DNA of 64,000 nt from Acidobacteriota bacterium (GCA_004356105.1 SMYC01000097.1:27052-91051); one strand, 5' to 3'. Shown: positions 1 to 8,484, counted from the first letter of the stretch. Numbers and translations: made by a program. Notes: generated by a model from the sequence alone, not told the origin.

Positions 1-2
1 TC

Positions 3-1133
3 GACCTCAATCGAGAAGTCGGCATGTTCGCGGAGCATCCGCTCGACGACGCTCGTGTCCGGGTCCATATCGAAGACGGACGCTTTTTCCTTCAAGCGAC
101 GGGGGAGCGCTACGACATCATTACGGCCGAGCCTCCGCCGCCCAAGAACGCAGGGATCGTCAATCTTTACACGCGTGAGTACTTTCAGCTGCTGCACGAC
201 CGTCTGAGCGAGGGTGGGCTAGCGACCTATTGGCTACCGGTCTATCAGATGACGCTCGGCGAGGCGAAAGCCATCAGCAAAGCTTTTTGTGCGGCCTTTA
301 CGGACTGCTCGCTTTGGACCGGAGCCGGTACCGAGTGGATGCTGGCGGGAAGCCGCGGAGGGATGCAGCCCATCTCGGATGAGCAGTTTGGGCGGCTCTG
401 GAAATATCCACCGAGCCGCGACGGGCTGGTTGCGATTGGTGTCGAGAATCGCGAGCAGCTCGGAGCGCTTTTTCTCGGCGACGCCTCCTTTTTGCAAGAA
501 TGGGTCGGCGACGTAGACATGCTCGAGGACAACTACCCGCACCGCATCTCATCGAGGGTGACGCATTACACCGAAGGGTCTCCCACGATTCAAGAATATT
601 TGCGTGTCATGAACCCGCGCGGCTCGGCCGAACGCTTTTACGCGAGCACGTGGATCGAAGAGCACTGGCCTCGTGGTTATCGAGAGCGGACGCGTGATTA
701 TTTCCGATATCAAGACGCGCTGAACCGCCACTTCATGAGTCTTCCCACGACGCTCGTCGATCTCGACACTACGCTCGTCGAGTCGTCGCTCTCCGCCTTG
801 CCCCTATTCCTCCTGAACGCGAGCGCTCGTGATGCTTCGCTCGCCGAACAGGCAGCCAAGGCGGGGACGATCGACCCGAATGTCGACTATTTCCGAGCCG
901 CCCGAGCGATTTCGGAGCGACGCTATGATGAAGCCGTCGCACATCTCGATCGCGCCGTGAGACTCGACAGCGCCGCCATCGAGCTCCAGCAATATCGCAT
1001 CTTCGCGTCGATGCTTGCGGGCGACGAGGACGCGGCGCGTCAAGCGGGTGAGGACTTGCGTTTGCGGGTGCCCGCCGGGAGCGGCCTAGCGGGTTTCTGG
1101 GAATGGTTCGGCGGCCGCGAATCCGTCGACTGA
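3..1133 (+). CDS. Spermidine synthase-like methyltransferase-fold protein, C-terminal part (5' truncated)
   Basis: The frame is open from the window edge, so the true start lies upstream and the ATG at 24 is internal. The first 80 residues match the second half of a polyamine aminopropyltransferase fold: an acidic residue after a hydrophobic strand, DGRFFL, then YDIITAEPPPP in the place of the usual YDvIi-D-sxdP loop, and YTREYFQLL. The remaining roughly 250 residues are helical and resemble the TPR-like C-terminus of large multi-domain 'spermidine synthase' proteins with an N-terminal membrane part. In that group true spermidine synthesis is often doubtful. The usual catalytic Asp of the D-x-x-DP motif is replaced by AEPPPP, so I do not assign a substrate. 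Confidence 0.7.
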   Translation, partial: DLNREVGMFAEHPLDDARVRVHIEDGRFFLQATGERYDIITAEPPPPKNAGIVNLYTREYFQLLHDRLSEGGLATYWLPVYQMTLGEAKAISKAFCAAFTDCSLWTGAGTEWMLAGSRGGMQPISDEQFGRLWKYPPSRDGLVAIGVENREQLGALFLGDASFLQEWVGDVDMLEDNYPHRISSRVTHYTEGSPTIQEYLRVMNPRGSAERFYASTWIEEHWPRGYRERTRDYFRYQDALNRHFMSLPTTLVDLDTTLVESSLSALPLFLLNASARDASLAEQAAKAGTIDPNVDYFRAARAISERRYDEAVAHLDRAVRLDSAAIELQQYRIFASMLAGDEDAARQAGEDLRLRVPAGSGLAGFWEWFGGRESVD

Positions 1134-1136
1134 GAT

Positions 1137-1508
1137 TCAGTGCTCCGTTGGTTGGCCGAACTGTCCTGAATCGAGAATGCGCTTGAGGTCGTCGAGATGT
1201 GCGGCGTTGATCTTGTCGAACTCGAGTCCGTGGGGGATTTCGATCGACATCGCAGTCTCGGCGTGGCACGACTCACTCCAGACAATCGTCGCAAGGGCCT
1301 CGAGAATTTCGTCGCCAAAAAAACTCATGCGGAACTCGTAGCTCTTACCGGGTCGTAAGACTGTATTGGTCATGATGCAGGCGCCGATCTCGGAGAGATT
1401 GCGCACGATGCCATAGGCGATCGGCGCGTTGTCTTCGAGGAAAGCGACGGTAACGGAACTGGTGGGGACGGCCCGACCCGTCCGTCTGCCTACGAAATCG
1501 TTGTCCAC
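1137..1508 (-). CDS. PilZ-domain protein
   Basis: This 123-residue protein starts at a GTG. It has an N-terminal GRRTGRAVPTS segment, comparable to the RxxxR c-di-GMP motif of PilZ domains, and later NLSEIGACIMTN, which corresponds to the D/NxSxxG motif. A beta-rich stretch (SYEFRMSF, ATIVWSE) fits the PilZ barrel. Single-domain PilZ proteins bind cyclic di-GMP and act on partner proteins. It lies tail to tail with the upstream gene, 3 bp apart. A second PilZ protein lies at about 49.6 kb, and a frameshifted diguanylate cyclase gene lies at about 35.2 kb. c-di-GMP binding is inferred, because the first motif is only approximate. Confidence 0.75.
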   Translation of the reverse strand: MDNDFVGRRTGRAVPTSSVTVAFLEDNAPIAYGIVRNLSEIGACIMTNTVLRPGKSYEFRMSFFGDEILEALATIVWSESCHAETAMSIEIPHGLEFDKINAAHLDDLKRILDSGQFGQPTEH

Positions 1509-1691
1509 AGCGCGCAGCTCACTCCATTTGGCACCATGGCGAAGACGAAGCCAGCACAGGCTTCGAATTCGTGAAAAATCTTCAATGTGAGACGGAACGA
1601 CAATAGGAACAAGGGTAATTTAGTGTAAAGTCTGAAGGAATGCAAGCGTGGCGTTGAGTGAAACGTCGCAAGAGCGAAAGGAGTAAAGCAG

Positions 1692-2873
1692 ATGACAGTG
1701 AAACGGCCGGCCGCTCCCATGAGAACGCTAATGGGACCAGGCCCGCTCGACATCCATCCCAACGTTTACCGCGCCCTCGCCTCCCCGGTTATCGGCCATC
1801 TCGACCCCGCTTATATCGAGGTGCTCGACCAGATTCGGGAACGTCTCCGCATGGTGTTCCAAACGGAAAACCACTTGACCCAAGCCTCGCCCGGGACGGG
1901 GACCTCGGGAATGGAGATGTGTGTCGCGAACATGTTGGAGCCCGGAGATCGCGTTCTTTGTTGCGTCCACGGTTATTTCGGCGCTCGCATCCGTCAGATG
2001 GCGGAGCGACAAGACGCCGCAGTCACCGTTCTCGAAAGCGAATGGGGTATGCCTGACGATCCCGCGCGCATCGAAGCGGCGCTCAAAGATGGCGGCTACA
2101 AGGTCATCACGCTGGTGCATGCGGAGACTTCCACGGGAGTGCTGCAACCGATGGACGATGTCGTCCGTCTGGCAAAGTCGTATGGCGTCAAGATCCTTCT
2201 CGATACAGTTACGTCGCTCGGCGGCGTCGACGTCAAGATCGACGAGTGGGGCATCGACGCGGCCTATAGCTGCTCGCAGAAATGCATCGGCTCGCCGCCC
2301 GGCCTGGCGCCCATCACTTTCAGCGAACGCGCCGTCGAAGCCATGAAGCAGCGCAGCCACCCCGTGCGTGCCTGGTACCTCGACGCCCAGCTTCTCGATG
2401 AGTACTGGACGGGACACAAGTACCACCACACGAGCTCGAGCACGTTGAATTACGGTCTTCTCGAAGCGCTCAACTTGATCGAAGAAGAAGGGCTTTCGAA
2501 TCGCATCGATCGGCATCTACGCAACCATCGGGCTCTCGTGGCTGGTATCGAAGCGATGGGCCTCGAGATGTTCGTCGCGCCCGAATATCGATTGCCTTCA
2601 CTCAATACGGTGCGGGTGCCCGAGGGTATCGACGACGCGAAGGTCCGCGGCTACTTGCTCGAGACGTTCAATCTCGAGATTGGCGGAGGGCTCGGCGCCA
2701 TCGCCGGAAAGGTGTGGCGCGTCGGGCTCATGGGCTATGCGTCTTCACCCGAGCGGATTCTTTTCTTCATGTCGTGCCTCAGCCACTCGCTGGCGGCACA
2801 AGGCCACGCGACCGATCTAAAGTCGGGACTGGCCGCGGCAATGGACACGCACGAAAAAAACCGCTTGCCGTGA
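1692..2873 (+). CDS. Class V PLP aminotransferase (serine-pyruvate / alanine-glyoxylate type)
   Basis: This 393-residue protein belongs to the alanine-glyoxylate/serine-glyoxylate aminotransferase group. The N-terminus has the family signature LMGPGPLDIHPNVYRAL and the HLDP that follows it. ASPGTGTSGMEM lines the PLP phosphate pocket, HAETSTGVLQP and LLDTVTSLGG supply the pyridine-ring aspartate, and SQKCIGSPPGLAP contains the Schiff-base lysine. Near the C-terminus, WRVGLMGY is the conserved arginine that binds the substrate carboxylate. An AAGGAG ribosome-binding site lies just upstream of the ATG. It likely interconverts glyoxylate or pyruvate with glycine, serine or alanine. The exact donor cannot be read from sequence. 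It converges on the Nramp-like gene across a perfect hairpin. Confidence 0.92.
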   Translation: MTVKRPAAPMRTLMGPGPLDIHPNVYRALASPVIGHLDPAYIEVLDQIRERLRMVFQTENHLTQASPGTGTSGMEMCVANMLEPGDRVLCCVHGYFGARIRQMAERQDAAVTVLESEWGMPDDPARIEAALKDGGYKVITLVHAETSTGVLQPMDDVVRLAKSYGVKILLDTVTSLGGVDVKIDEWGIDAAYSCSQKCIGSPPGLAPITFSERAVEAMKQRSHPVRAWYLDAQLLDEYWTGHKYHHTSSSTLNYGLLEALNLIEEEGLSNRIDRHLRNHRALVAGIEAMGLEMFVAPEYRLPSLNTVRVPEGIDDAKVRGYLLETFNLEIGGGLGAIAGKVWRVGLMGYASSPERILFFMSCLSHSLAAQGHATDLKSGLAAAMDTHEKNRLP

Positions 2874-2883
2874 GCTGGCTTTT

Positions 2884-2910
2884 CCACCACGGGGCCGTGC
2901 CCCGTGGTGG
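2884..2910. terminator. Perfect 12-bp hairpin between convergent genes
   Basis: CCACCACGGGGC and GCCCCGTGGTGG form a perfect 12-bp stem with a 3-nt loop (CGT). It sits between the convergent ends of the aminotransferase (2873) and the Nramp-like gene (2915). There is no T-run on either side, so it is not a classical intrinsic terminator. A bidirectional transcription barrier or mRNA 3' end stabiliser is the likely role. Confidence 0.6.
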
Positions 2911-2914
2911 AGGC

Positions 2915-4393
2915 TCAGCTGCCGAACAGCTCAATCCCGAAAATCCGCGCCGCGATGAGGATTACCGTCATTCCGGTGAAAATCACGAGGCTTGCCCATC
3001 CAAACCACGTATCGAAGGTGTTGGGATAGAAGCGGCGGTCCTGTTTCGGGATGACGGTGAAGCAATAATAAAGATTCAACCCAAAGATAATCGGGGCTAC
3101 GAAAAAAGCGAGCGCCGACGCGATGAGCACCAGCCACACCGGGCGGCCGACGCCGGCGATGATGGCGACCGATGCGATGAGGGAGTAGAACATCGTGATG
3201 CGATAGATATTGAACTCCGAGTACCACTTGCTGCGGTGCTCGTCCGTCAAGTCATCGTGAGCGATGCCGGAGAGCGCCGCGGTTTTTCGGAAGAGATTCC
3301 GGCAACAGGCCCCGACGACTCTAGGCCAACCGTCAAAATAGTTGAACGCCGTCGAAAAGGTCGCAGCGAAAGCACCGGCGAGAAACACGATCATCATCCA
3401 CGAACCGACGCTCTTTGTAAATATCTGCGCAATCTGTCCGATGACGGCGCGCCCCTCGACTTCGCTCGGATAGATCCACACTGCCGCGAGCGCGAGAAAG
3501 ATCGTCGCGATGACGAAGGAAATGATGTATCCGACGCGAAAGTCCCAGAGGCCTATGCGAAACCACCGCTGGCAATATTCGAGGGCATGGGGCGGGAGCT
3601 TGGATGTGTCGACCGAAAGATCTTCTTTGCTCGAGCTGAAAGGGTCGAACCTCGCCACGAGGCCGCGATGCTCGAGGTGGTCGCGAATACGCCCCATACC
3701 AGCCTTCTTGGCTTTGCCCCATTCCGAAGCTTGGAGGGAGACATCCATTCCCGTGGGAAGCAGTCCTAGAAAAGCAGCCAGTATGAGCCACGATCCTTCG
3801 GGCGTCTCGAAGATGAAAAAATGCGCCATCCCGGAAAGGGGGGCCGGCGAGCGTAGAAAAACAGCCACGGTCGAAAGCAGCAAAATGCCCGCACAGATCT
3901 TTGTCACGAGCTCCACGAGGCTGTAGCGTCCGCTCAAGATGAGAACTACGCTGAGGACGCCGATGACGAGGGCGAAGATATAAGCGTCGACATCGACACC
4001 GAAGTAGTACAGTGAAAAGAAGTAGGCGACCGCCGCAGCCGCCGTGAGGCGTCCCGCTTGGCCGAGAGCGGCTTGCAGAATCGTCGTGATGAGCACGTAC
4101 CAAACCGGCCACTTGTGCCACGCCGTGGAATAAGCGTCGAGCATGCTGCGGCCCGTGGCGTTCGTAAAGCGAAACGCCATCTCGAAACCGTAATACTTGA
4201 AGATATAGGCGACCGGGATGGCCCACAGGAGCGCGAACTCGAACCGGCCGCCCGCCACCGGCGCGGTAACGAGATGACTGGTACCGATGCCGGTCATCAT
4301 CAAGATCAATCCGGGGCCGAACTGCCGAGCAAGCCCGACCGGGGTCATCTCGGGAAGGGGAAGAGATTCTAGAACGTCGTCCTTGTCGGTCAT
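2915..4393 (-). CDS. Nramp-family-like membrane transporter lacking the canonical metal-site motifs
   Basis: This 492-residue polytopic membrane protein has about 11-12 hydrophobic segments. The first begins GPGLILMMTGIG, which aligns with the Nramp TM1 start (GPG-x-x-x-A). The TM1 DPGN metal-binding motif is absent: the segment reads TSHLVTAPVAGGRF. The TM6 MPH motif is also absent, with TGMDVSLQASEW in its place. NATGRSMLDAY matches the 'xTGrdLa' region after TM2. The protein therefore belongs to a divergent Nramp-related group that probably does not handle Mn2+/Fe2+ in the usual way. The substrate is unknown. It is divergent from the branched-chain aminotransferase gene across about 170 bp. 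Confidence 0.8.
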   Translation of the reverse strand: MTDKDDVLESLPLPEMTPVGLARQFGPGLILMMTGIGTSHLVTAPVAGGRFEFALLWAIPVAYIFKYYGFEMAFRFTNATGRSMLDAYSTAWHKWPVWYVLITTILQAALGQAGRLTAAAAVAYFFSLYYFGVDVDAYIFALVIGVLSVVLILSGRYSLVELVTKICAGILLLSTVAVFLRSPAPLSGMAHFFIFETPEGSWLILAAFLGLLPTGMDVSLQASEWGKAKKAGMGRIRDHLEHRGLVARFDPFSSSKEDLSVDTSKLPPHALEYCQRWFRIGLWDFRVGYIISFVIATIFLALAAVWIYPSEVEGRAVIGQIAQIFTKSVGSWMMIVFLAGAFAATFSTAFNYFDGWPRVVGACCRNLFRKTAALSGIAHDDLTDEHRSKWYSEFNIYRITMFYSLIASVAIIAGVGRPVWLVLIASALAFFVAPIIFGLNLYYCFTVIPKQDRRFYPNTFDTWFGWASLVIFTGMTVILIAARIFGIELFGS

Positions 4394-4489
4394 CGTATGT
4401 AGCGCCTACTCGTAAATCTCACAAAAGGGGACATTTATATAGGGAATCGAACGGCGGTGCAACGTGCATCTGCTTTGTCCATTAAAACG

Positions 4490-4537
4490 CGTTACAATAG
4501 TTCGACGCGGCGACGCTACGTCCAACACATTGTAACG
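4490..4537. promoter_or_regulatory. 9-bp inverted repeat in the ilvE leader/divergent promoter region
   Basis: CGTTACAAT (4490-4498) and ATTGTAACG (4529-4537) are perfect inverted copies separated by 30 bp, 30 bp upstream of the aminotransferase start. The left half contains TACAAT, a plausible -10 box. Their placement between divergent genes fits a pair of operator half-sites or a leader hairpin. No regulator can be named. Confidence 0.4.
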
Positions 4538-4566
4538 AAACAATTTAGCAGTCGAGGCAAAGAAAG

Positions 4567-5631
4567 ATGATGATGGTTGGCGAAATCAAAGTCACCCGAA
4601 CGAAGGCCTCACGTATAGCCGAGGTCGACTTCGACAACATTCCTTTTGGCCGCGTGTTCAGCGATCACATGCTCGTGGCCGACTACAGCGATGGCGCGTG
4701 GCAGTCGCCGGAGATCGTGCCTTACGGCAAGCTGCAATTAGCACCGGCCATGCCGACGCTCCATTACGGCCAGGCCATTTTCGAAGGCATGAAAGCCTAT
4801 AGAAATGCTGACGGTAAGCCGGTCTTGTTTCGCGCTCGCGACAATTTCGCCCGCATGAACCGCTCGGCGGAGCGTATGGTGATGCCGCCGATCCCAGAAG
4901 GGATCTTTCTCGACGGCATCAAGGAGCTCGTACGCCTCGACGTGAATTGGATTCCGAACCAGAAAGACAGCTCGCTCTACTTGCGCCCTCTCATGTTCGC
5001 GAGCGACGACTATATCGGCGTGAAACCGTCGGACACTTACAAGTTCGTCATCTTTACCTGTCCGGTCGGGAAGTATTACTCCGAGCCTGTCAAGCTTTGG
5101 GTGACGCGCGAATACGTTCGGGCAGCCCAGGGCGGCGTCGGCGAAGCCAAGACGGCGGGCAACTATGCCGCAAGCTACTACGCGGCGAAACAAGCGCAGG
5201 ACCGTGGCTATGACAACGTTCTTTGGCTCGATGGACAGGATCACCGCTACATCGAAGAATGCGGCACGATGAATATGTTCTTCGTCATCGACGGCGTCGC
5301 GGTAACGCCCGAGTTGTCGGGAACGATTCTTCACGGCATCACGCGCGACAGCGCGATCACGCTCTTGAAGGACATGAATGTCGAGGTCCAAGAGCGACGT
5401 GTTTCCATCGAGGAGATCACTGAAGCGCACGAAGCTGGCAAGCTCGACGAAGCGTTCGGTGCCGGCACAGCGGCGACGATCTCTCCCGTCATCGAGATTG
5501 GTAGTGAAGAAGGTGTCCTTCAGTTGAAGCCGGATGCCGAGCGTAAAATCGGCCCGGCTCTTTTGAAGCAGCTCACGGACATCCGTCGCGGTTTGGCCGA
5601 CGATGTTCATGGATGGATTGAGCTCGTTTGA
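4567..5631 (+). CDS. ilvE: Branched-chain amino acid aminotransferase
   Basis: This 354-residue fold-type IV PLP enzyme is of the longer, BCAT2-like subgroup. It has LHYGQAIFEGMKAYR near residue 75, LYLRPLMFA, and GEAKTAGNYAASYYAA with the Schiff-base lysine. IEECGTMNMFFV and GTAATISPV line the cofactor phosphate and substrate pocket. It catalyses the last step of leucine, isoleucine and valine synthesis (and the first step of their breakdown), transferring the amino group between glutamate and 2-oxo acids. The gene is separate from the leuACD operon at 15.5-19.1 kb. The start is preceded by a purine-rich GGCAAAGAAAG segment; several ATGs lie in a row, so the start may be 3-6 bp later. Confidence 0.93.
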   Translation: MMMVGEIKVTRTKASRIAEVDFDNIPFGRVFSDHMLVADYSDGAWQSPEIVPYGKLQLAPAMPTLHYGQAIFEGMKAYRNADGKPVLFRARDNFARMNRSAERMVMPPIPEGIFLDGIKELVRLDVNWIPNQKDSSLYLRPLMFASDDYIGVKPSDTYKFVIFTCPVGKYYSEPVKLWVTREYVRAAQGGVGEAKTAGNYAASYYAAKQAQDRGYDNVLWLDGQDHRYIEECGTMNMFFVIDGVAVTPELSGTILHGITRDSAITLLKDMNVEVQERRVSIEEITEAHEAGKLDEAFGAGTAATISPVIEIGSEEGVLQLKPDAERKIGPALLKQLTDIRRGLADDVHGWIELV

Positions 5632-5702
5632 TATCCTCCTTGAATTGAACTGTAGTTCGTGGCGCTACCTGCTTCCTGCTTCCTGCTACCAAGGCGGCGT
5701 TG

Positions 5703-6905
5703 ATGTTTTTTTGGGTTGCTCTCGGTTTTCTCTCCTTTCAGGGGGCTGACACTCCAGTTCTTTCCGGAGTTGATGTGCTTCGGAAAGATGAGGGCGCGGT
5801 TTCGGGGCGTGTTGGCCTCATTACGAACCATACCGGGGTCGCTCGCGACGGGGTGTCCACCCTTACCGTTTTGCGGGACGAGCTTGGGGTCGACATCGTT
5901 GCGCTGTTTTCACCGGAGCATGGTTATTGGGGAGATGTGGCGGCGGGGGACGATGTCGGGTCCACTACGTTTTCGGCGATCCTCATTCACAGCCTCTACG
6001 GCGATACGCGCGCGCCGACGCCCGAGATGCTCGACGGGATCGATACACTCGTCTTCGACATCCAGGACATCGGTGTCCGTTTCTACACCTATATCAGCAC
6101 CATGAAGCTTGCCATGGAGGCGGCCGCCGCTGCGCAGATCGGCTTCGTCGTACTAGATCGACCGAACCCGCTCGGTGGTGTTCGGGTCGAGGGTCCCGTG
6201 TTAGATCCGGATTTTGCTTCTTTTGTCGGGATTGCTCCGATCCCTCTCGTACATGGCATGACGGCAGGTGAACTGGCCCGGCTGTTCGCTGCGTCGATGA
6301 CAGGGCTCGAGCTCGAGGTTATACAGATGCGGGGCTTCCGGCGCTCGACGCTATGGAAGGATACCGGGCTCTCGTGGAATCCTCCGTCGCCGAACATTCG
6401 TACCGCCCGCGCCGCCCTGGCTTATCCGGCCTTCGGATTGATCGAGGGGATCAACGTGAACGAAGGCCGCGGTATCGAAGATACGTTCGAGCGGATCGGT
6501 GCACCTTGGATCGACGGGGAAAAGCTAGCGGCGGCGCTTTCGCAAGCAGAGCTTCCCGGTGTTCGCTTCCGCAGTACCTCGTTCACGCCCCGCGCGATCG
6601 CCGCCGCGCCCCGGCCCAAATATCGCGACGAGATCTGTTACGGCGTCGCGATGACGATCACGGATGAAGCGCGCTTCGAAGCCGTGCGCACTGGACTCAC
6701 CACGATCGCCACGATCAAAGCACTTCATCCCGAAGCGTTCGAGTGGGTGCGGCGCGGCGAGGGTTACTGGATAGACTTGCTCCTCGGCACGGATCGGCCT
6801 CGGCGGGCGCTCGAGGACGGGATGGCAGTGGACGCGATCGTCGGGCGGGAGGCGTCTGAGCTCGCGCGTTTCATCGAGCATCGCCGCGCATACTTGCTCT
6901 ATTGA
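5703..6905 (+). CDS. DUF1343 / NamZ-family exo-beta-N-acetylmuramidase, exported
   Basis: This 400-residue protein has a short N-terminal hydrophobic segment (FFWVALGFLSFQG) that looks like a signal peptide. Its DUF1343 hallmarks are GVDVLRKDE, VGLITNHTGV, LFSPEHGYWG, LVFDIQDIGVRFYTYISTM, VLDRPNPLGG and EGINVNEGRG. Characterised members (NamZ, glycoside hydrolase family 171) release MurNAc from the non-reducing ends of peptidoglycan fragments. This fits the MurQ etherase at 13.4 kb and the MurK/NagK-like kinase at 14.5 kb. I chose the ATG at 5703 over the adjacent TTG at 5700. The first loop reads EHGYWGDVAAG, where most relatives have EHGfrG, so the motif is slightly atypical. Confidence 0.85.
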   Translation: MFFWVALGFLSFQGADTPVLSGVDVLRKDEGAVSGRVGLITNHTGVARDGVSTLTVLRDELGVDIVALFSPEHGYWGDVAAGDDVGSTTFSAILIHSLYGDTRAPTPEMLDGIDTLVFDIQDIGVRFYTYISTMKLAMEAAAAAQIGFVVLDRPNPLGGVRVEGPVLDPDFASFVGIAPIPLVHGMTAGELARLFAASMTGLELEVIQMRGFRRSTLWKDTGLSWNPPSPNIRTARAALAYPAFGLIEGINVNEGRGIEDTFERIGAPWIDGEKLAAALSQAELPGVRFRSTSFTPRAIAAAPRPKYRDEICYGVAMTITDEARFEAVRTGLTTIATIKALHPEAFEWVRRGEGYWIDLLLGTDRPRRALEDGMAVDAIVGREASELARFIEHRRAYLLY

Positions 6906-6927
6906 CGCTGCTGTATAATCGGCGTTG

Positions 6928-7230
6928 ATGGCATGTCCCAATTGGAGTCGCTCACACGATAGCTCGGAGGATGAGGAATGGTCAGAGCGCGATGCGCCCG
7001 ATCCGGAGCCCGAGCTCGAGAACGACGATCTCGAAGACGACGATGATGATGATGATGATGATGATGAGAGTGACGACGACGAAGAAGATGAGAGCGACGA
7101 AGAAGACGAGCAGTTGCGCGAGGACGACAGTGATTGGGACGAGGCCGACGCTACCGTCGACGACGAGGACATCGACGAGGATGACGAGGAAGACGAAGAC
7201 GATTGGGATGACTGCGCAGCTGACTCATAA
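6928..7230 (+). CDS. Small, extremely acidic low-complexity protein
   Basis: This open frame of 100 residues is dominated by Asp and Glu after an ordinary start (MACPNWSRSHDSSEDEEW). The core contains ten consecutive Asp residues, encoded partly by a (GAT)8 tract. It ends DDWDDCAADS. I recognise no family. The frame is the only sensible one (the antisense frame is poly-Ser), and a weak TATAAT-like box (TGTATAATC) lies just upstream. Acidic tails of this kind may bind cations or basic proteins, but nothing here proves a function. It lies directly downstream of the NamZ-like gene on the same strand, 22 bp away, so it may be cotranscribed. Slippage in the repeat could change its length between strains. 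Confidence 0.5.
   Translation: MACPNWSRSHDSSEDEEWSERDAPDPEPELENDDLEDDDDDDDDDDESDDDEEDESDEEDEQLREDDSDWDEADATVDDEDIDEDDEEDEDDWDDCAADS
7042..7065 (+). repeat. (GAT)8 trinucleotide microsatellite
   Basis: Eight uninterrupted GAT triplets lie inside the acidic-protein gene, flanked by GAC/GAA/GAG triplets. In frame, they encode Asp only, so slippage would change the number of aspartates without breaking the frame. Confidence 0.9.
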
Positions 7231-7268
7231 ACAGTAGCGCGCTCAGGCCCTGGAAGACGCGTTACGAG

Positions 7269-8462
7269 CTATTCCGACTCTCCATGAATCGTCGTGTCGG
7301 GCCGATAGTGCTCCCAGGCGAACCACACCGCGAAAGTGGAGATCAAGCTTTGTAGCTTCTTGCCTTGAAGCGGCCCGGAGAGGGCTTCGCCGCTTATGGG
7401 GTTCCACCGAGAGCCTGTCTCCGCGTCTTCGAGTTGTTCATCCTCCGTGAGGCGGAAGCTCAGAGCGCGGCCATCGATTTGGCGATCGTAGACCCGTGCC
7501 GTCGAGAAGTCTTTGCTCAAATAGACCGCAATAGGAGCCCCTTCGAACCGTTCTTCGACGAAGCGTTCATCGGCCAGCCGCCGGAGGAGATAGGCGCGCG
7601 CCTCGACATGGCCTTCGAGCCCAACGATGAGGTCGTTGCCGCGAACGGGACCCGGGGCCATCTTCGCGGCCTTCTCGAAAGTCTCTTTCGTGAAACGTGA
7701 GCTGTAGGGAACGGAGCGCTTCACGTACACGGTCGTCTCGGGGTGTAGCGCTTTCCACTGAGCCCAGGTCGTCATCGTGGAAGGAAGCTTCTCGAGCGCT
7801 GCGCCTTTCATCTTCCCGCTCACGGCTTTGCCGAAGAGCTGGCTCCACCGCGACTGCGTCTCCTCGTCATACATGATGAGCGTTCCTTCATCGACGCCGA
7901 CGACGCCAAAGTTGTGCTTCTTGCCATCGAACTCGCGGGCGTACACGACGCCGCTATGGTCGATGGGTCACCAGGAGGGGGCGATAGCCTCACCTCCGAG
8001 CTCGTCGTTCACAATCTCGTTGTAAGGCCCGTTCATATAGTTCACCGGGTAGGCGCGTGGCTCGCCGTTGATGACGACGCCCATGACCATGTCTTCGTCT
8101 CCTATCTCGACGTTGTCGGCGGAAACGATCTCGGGATTGACGTTCAAAGGGAAGCCGCCTTTTCGTAGATACGTAAAGTCCGAGCGGTCCCTCGGCTCGG
8201 TGGGGCCACTCGCGATCTCGGGATTGAGCTGCATCTTCGTGTACTCGTCGAAGGTGATGTAGCCGTCGCCATTGGCGTCGATGCGCGCCACGGCCCTCTC
8301 CGGAAGGCTCAAATCGCCTACGGGAACCTTGGCGTCGAGGTCTTTGTCGAAGACGCCGTTGAGATGGAATCTCGCTTCCATCATCCTCTGCATCATCTCC
8401 GGATTGGGCCTTTGCGCGGCGAAAAGCAGCGTGGGAAGCAGCACCAAGAAAAGTGTTTTCAT
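7269..8462 (-). CDS. Predicted selenoprotein: exported EF-hand + DUF3179 protein with in-frame TGA (Sec165)
   Basis: Two adjacent open frames in the same phase join across one TGA (7970-7968), giving 397 residues. The protein has a signal peptide (MKTLFLVLLPTLLFAA), an EF-hand-like loop DANGDGYITFDEY, then DUF3179: NGEPRAYPVNYMNG and EIVNDELGG. The motif W-TGA-PIDHSG stands where relatives have Y/W-C-P, and GTLIMYDEETQSRWSQL follows. The conserved family cysteine is thus replaced by TGA. No other cysteine is encoded anywhere in the 397 residues. Downstream of the TGA (+16 to +30) GGCGT-CGTGT-ACGCC forms a hairpin extended by two pairs around a bulge, at bacterial SECIS spacing. Conservation on both sides argues against a pseudogene. 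The DUF3179 function is unknown. It follows the amidohydrolase relic by 22 bp. Confidence 0.8.
7935..7954 (-). promoter_or_regulatory. Candidate bacterial SECIS hairpin of the DUF3179 gene
   Basis: In gene direction, counted from the base after TGA, GGCGT (+16-20) pairs with ACGCC (+26-30) around the 5-nt loop CGTGT. G14-C15 can pair with G32-C33 after a one-base bulge. A short stem with a G near the start of the apical loop about 20 nt after UGA is what SelB needs in known bacterial SECIS elements. The structure was drawn by eye. Confidence 0.6.
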
Positions 8463-8484
8463 CGTGACCTCTTTTCGAATGCCA

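Noticed and set aside
2714..3769. 351-codon plus-strand frame across the Nramp-like gene
   Set aside because: Starts inside the aminotransferase gene and lies antisense to a protein with clear membrane segments. No recognisable domain.
6525..7172. Serine-rich minus-strand frame
   Set aside because: It is the antisense reading of the (GAT)n acidic-protein gene and the NamZ end. Poly-Ser comes only from the reversed repeat.
7968..7970. The TGA in the DUF3179 gene as a plain nonsense mutation
   Set aside because: It falls exactly on the family's conserved Cys, both flanks stay conserved with no other lesion, and a second gene in the window shows the same pattern. Still the main alternative to keep in mind, since the area around it contains decayed genes.
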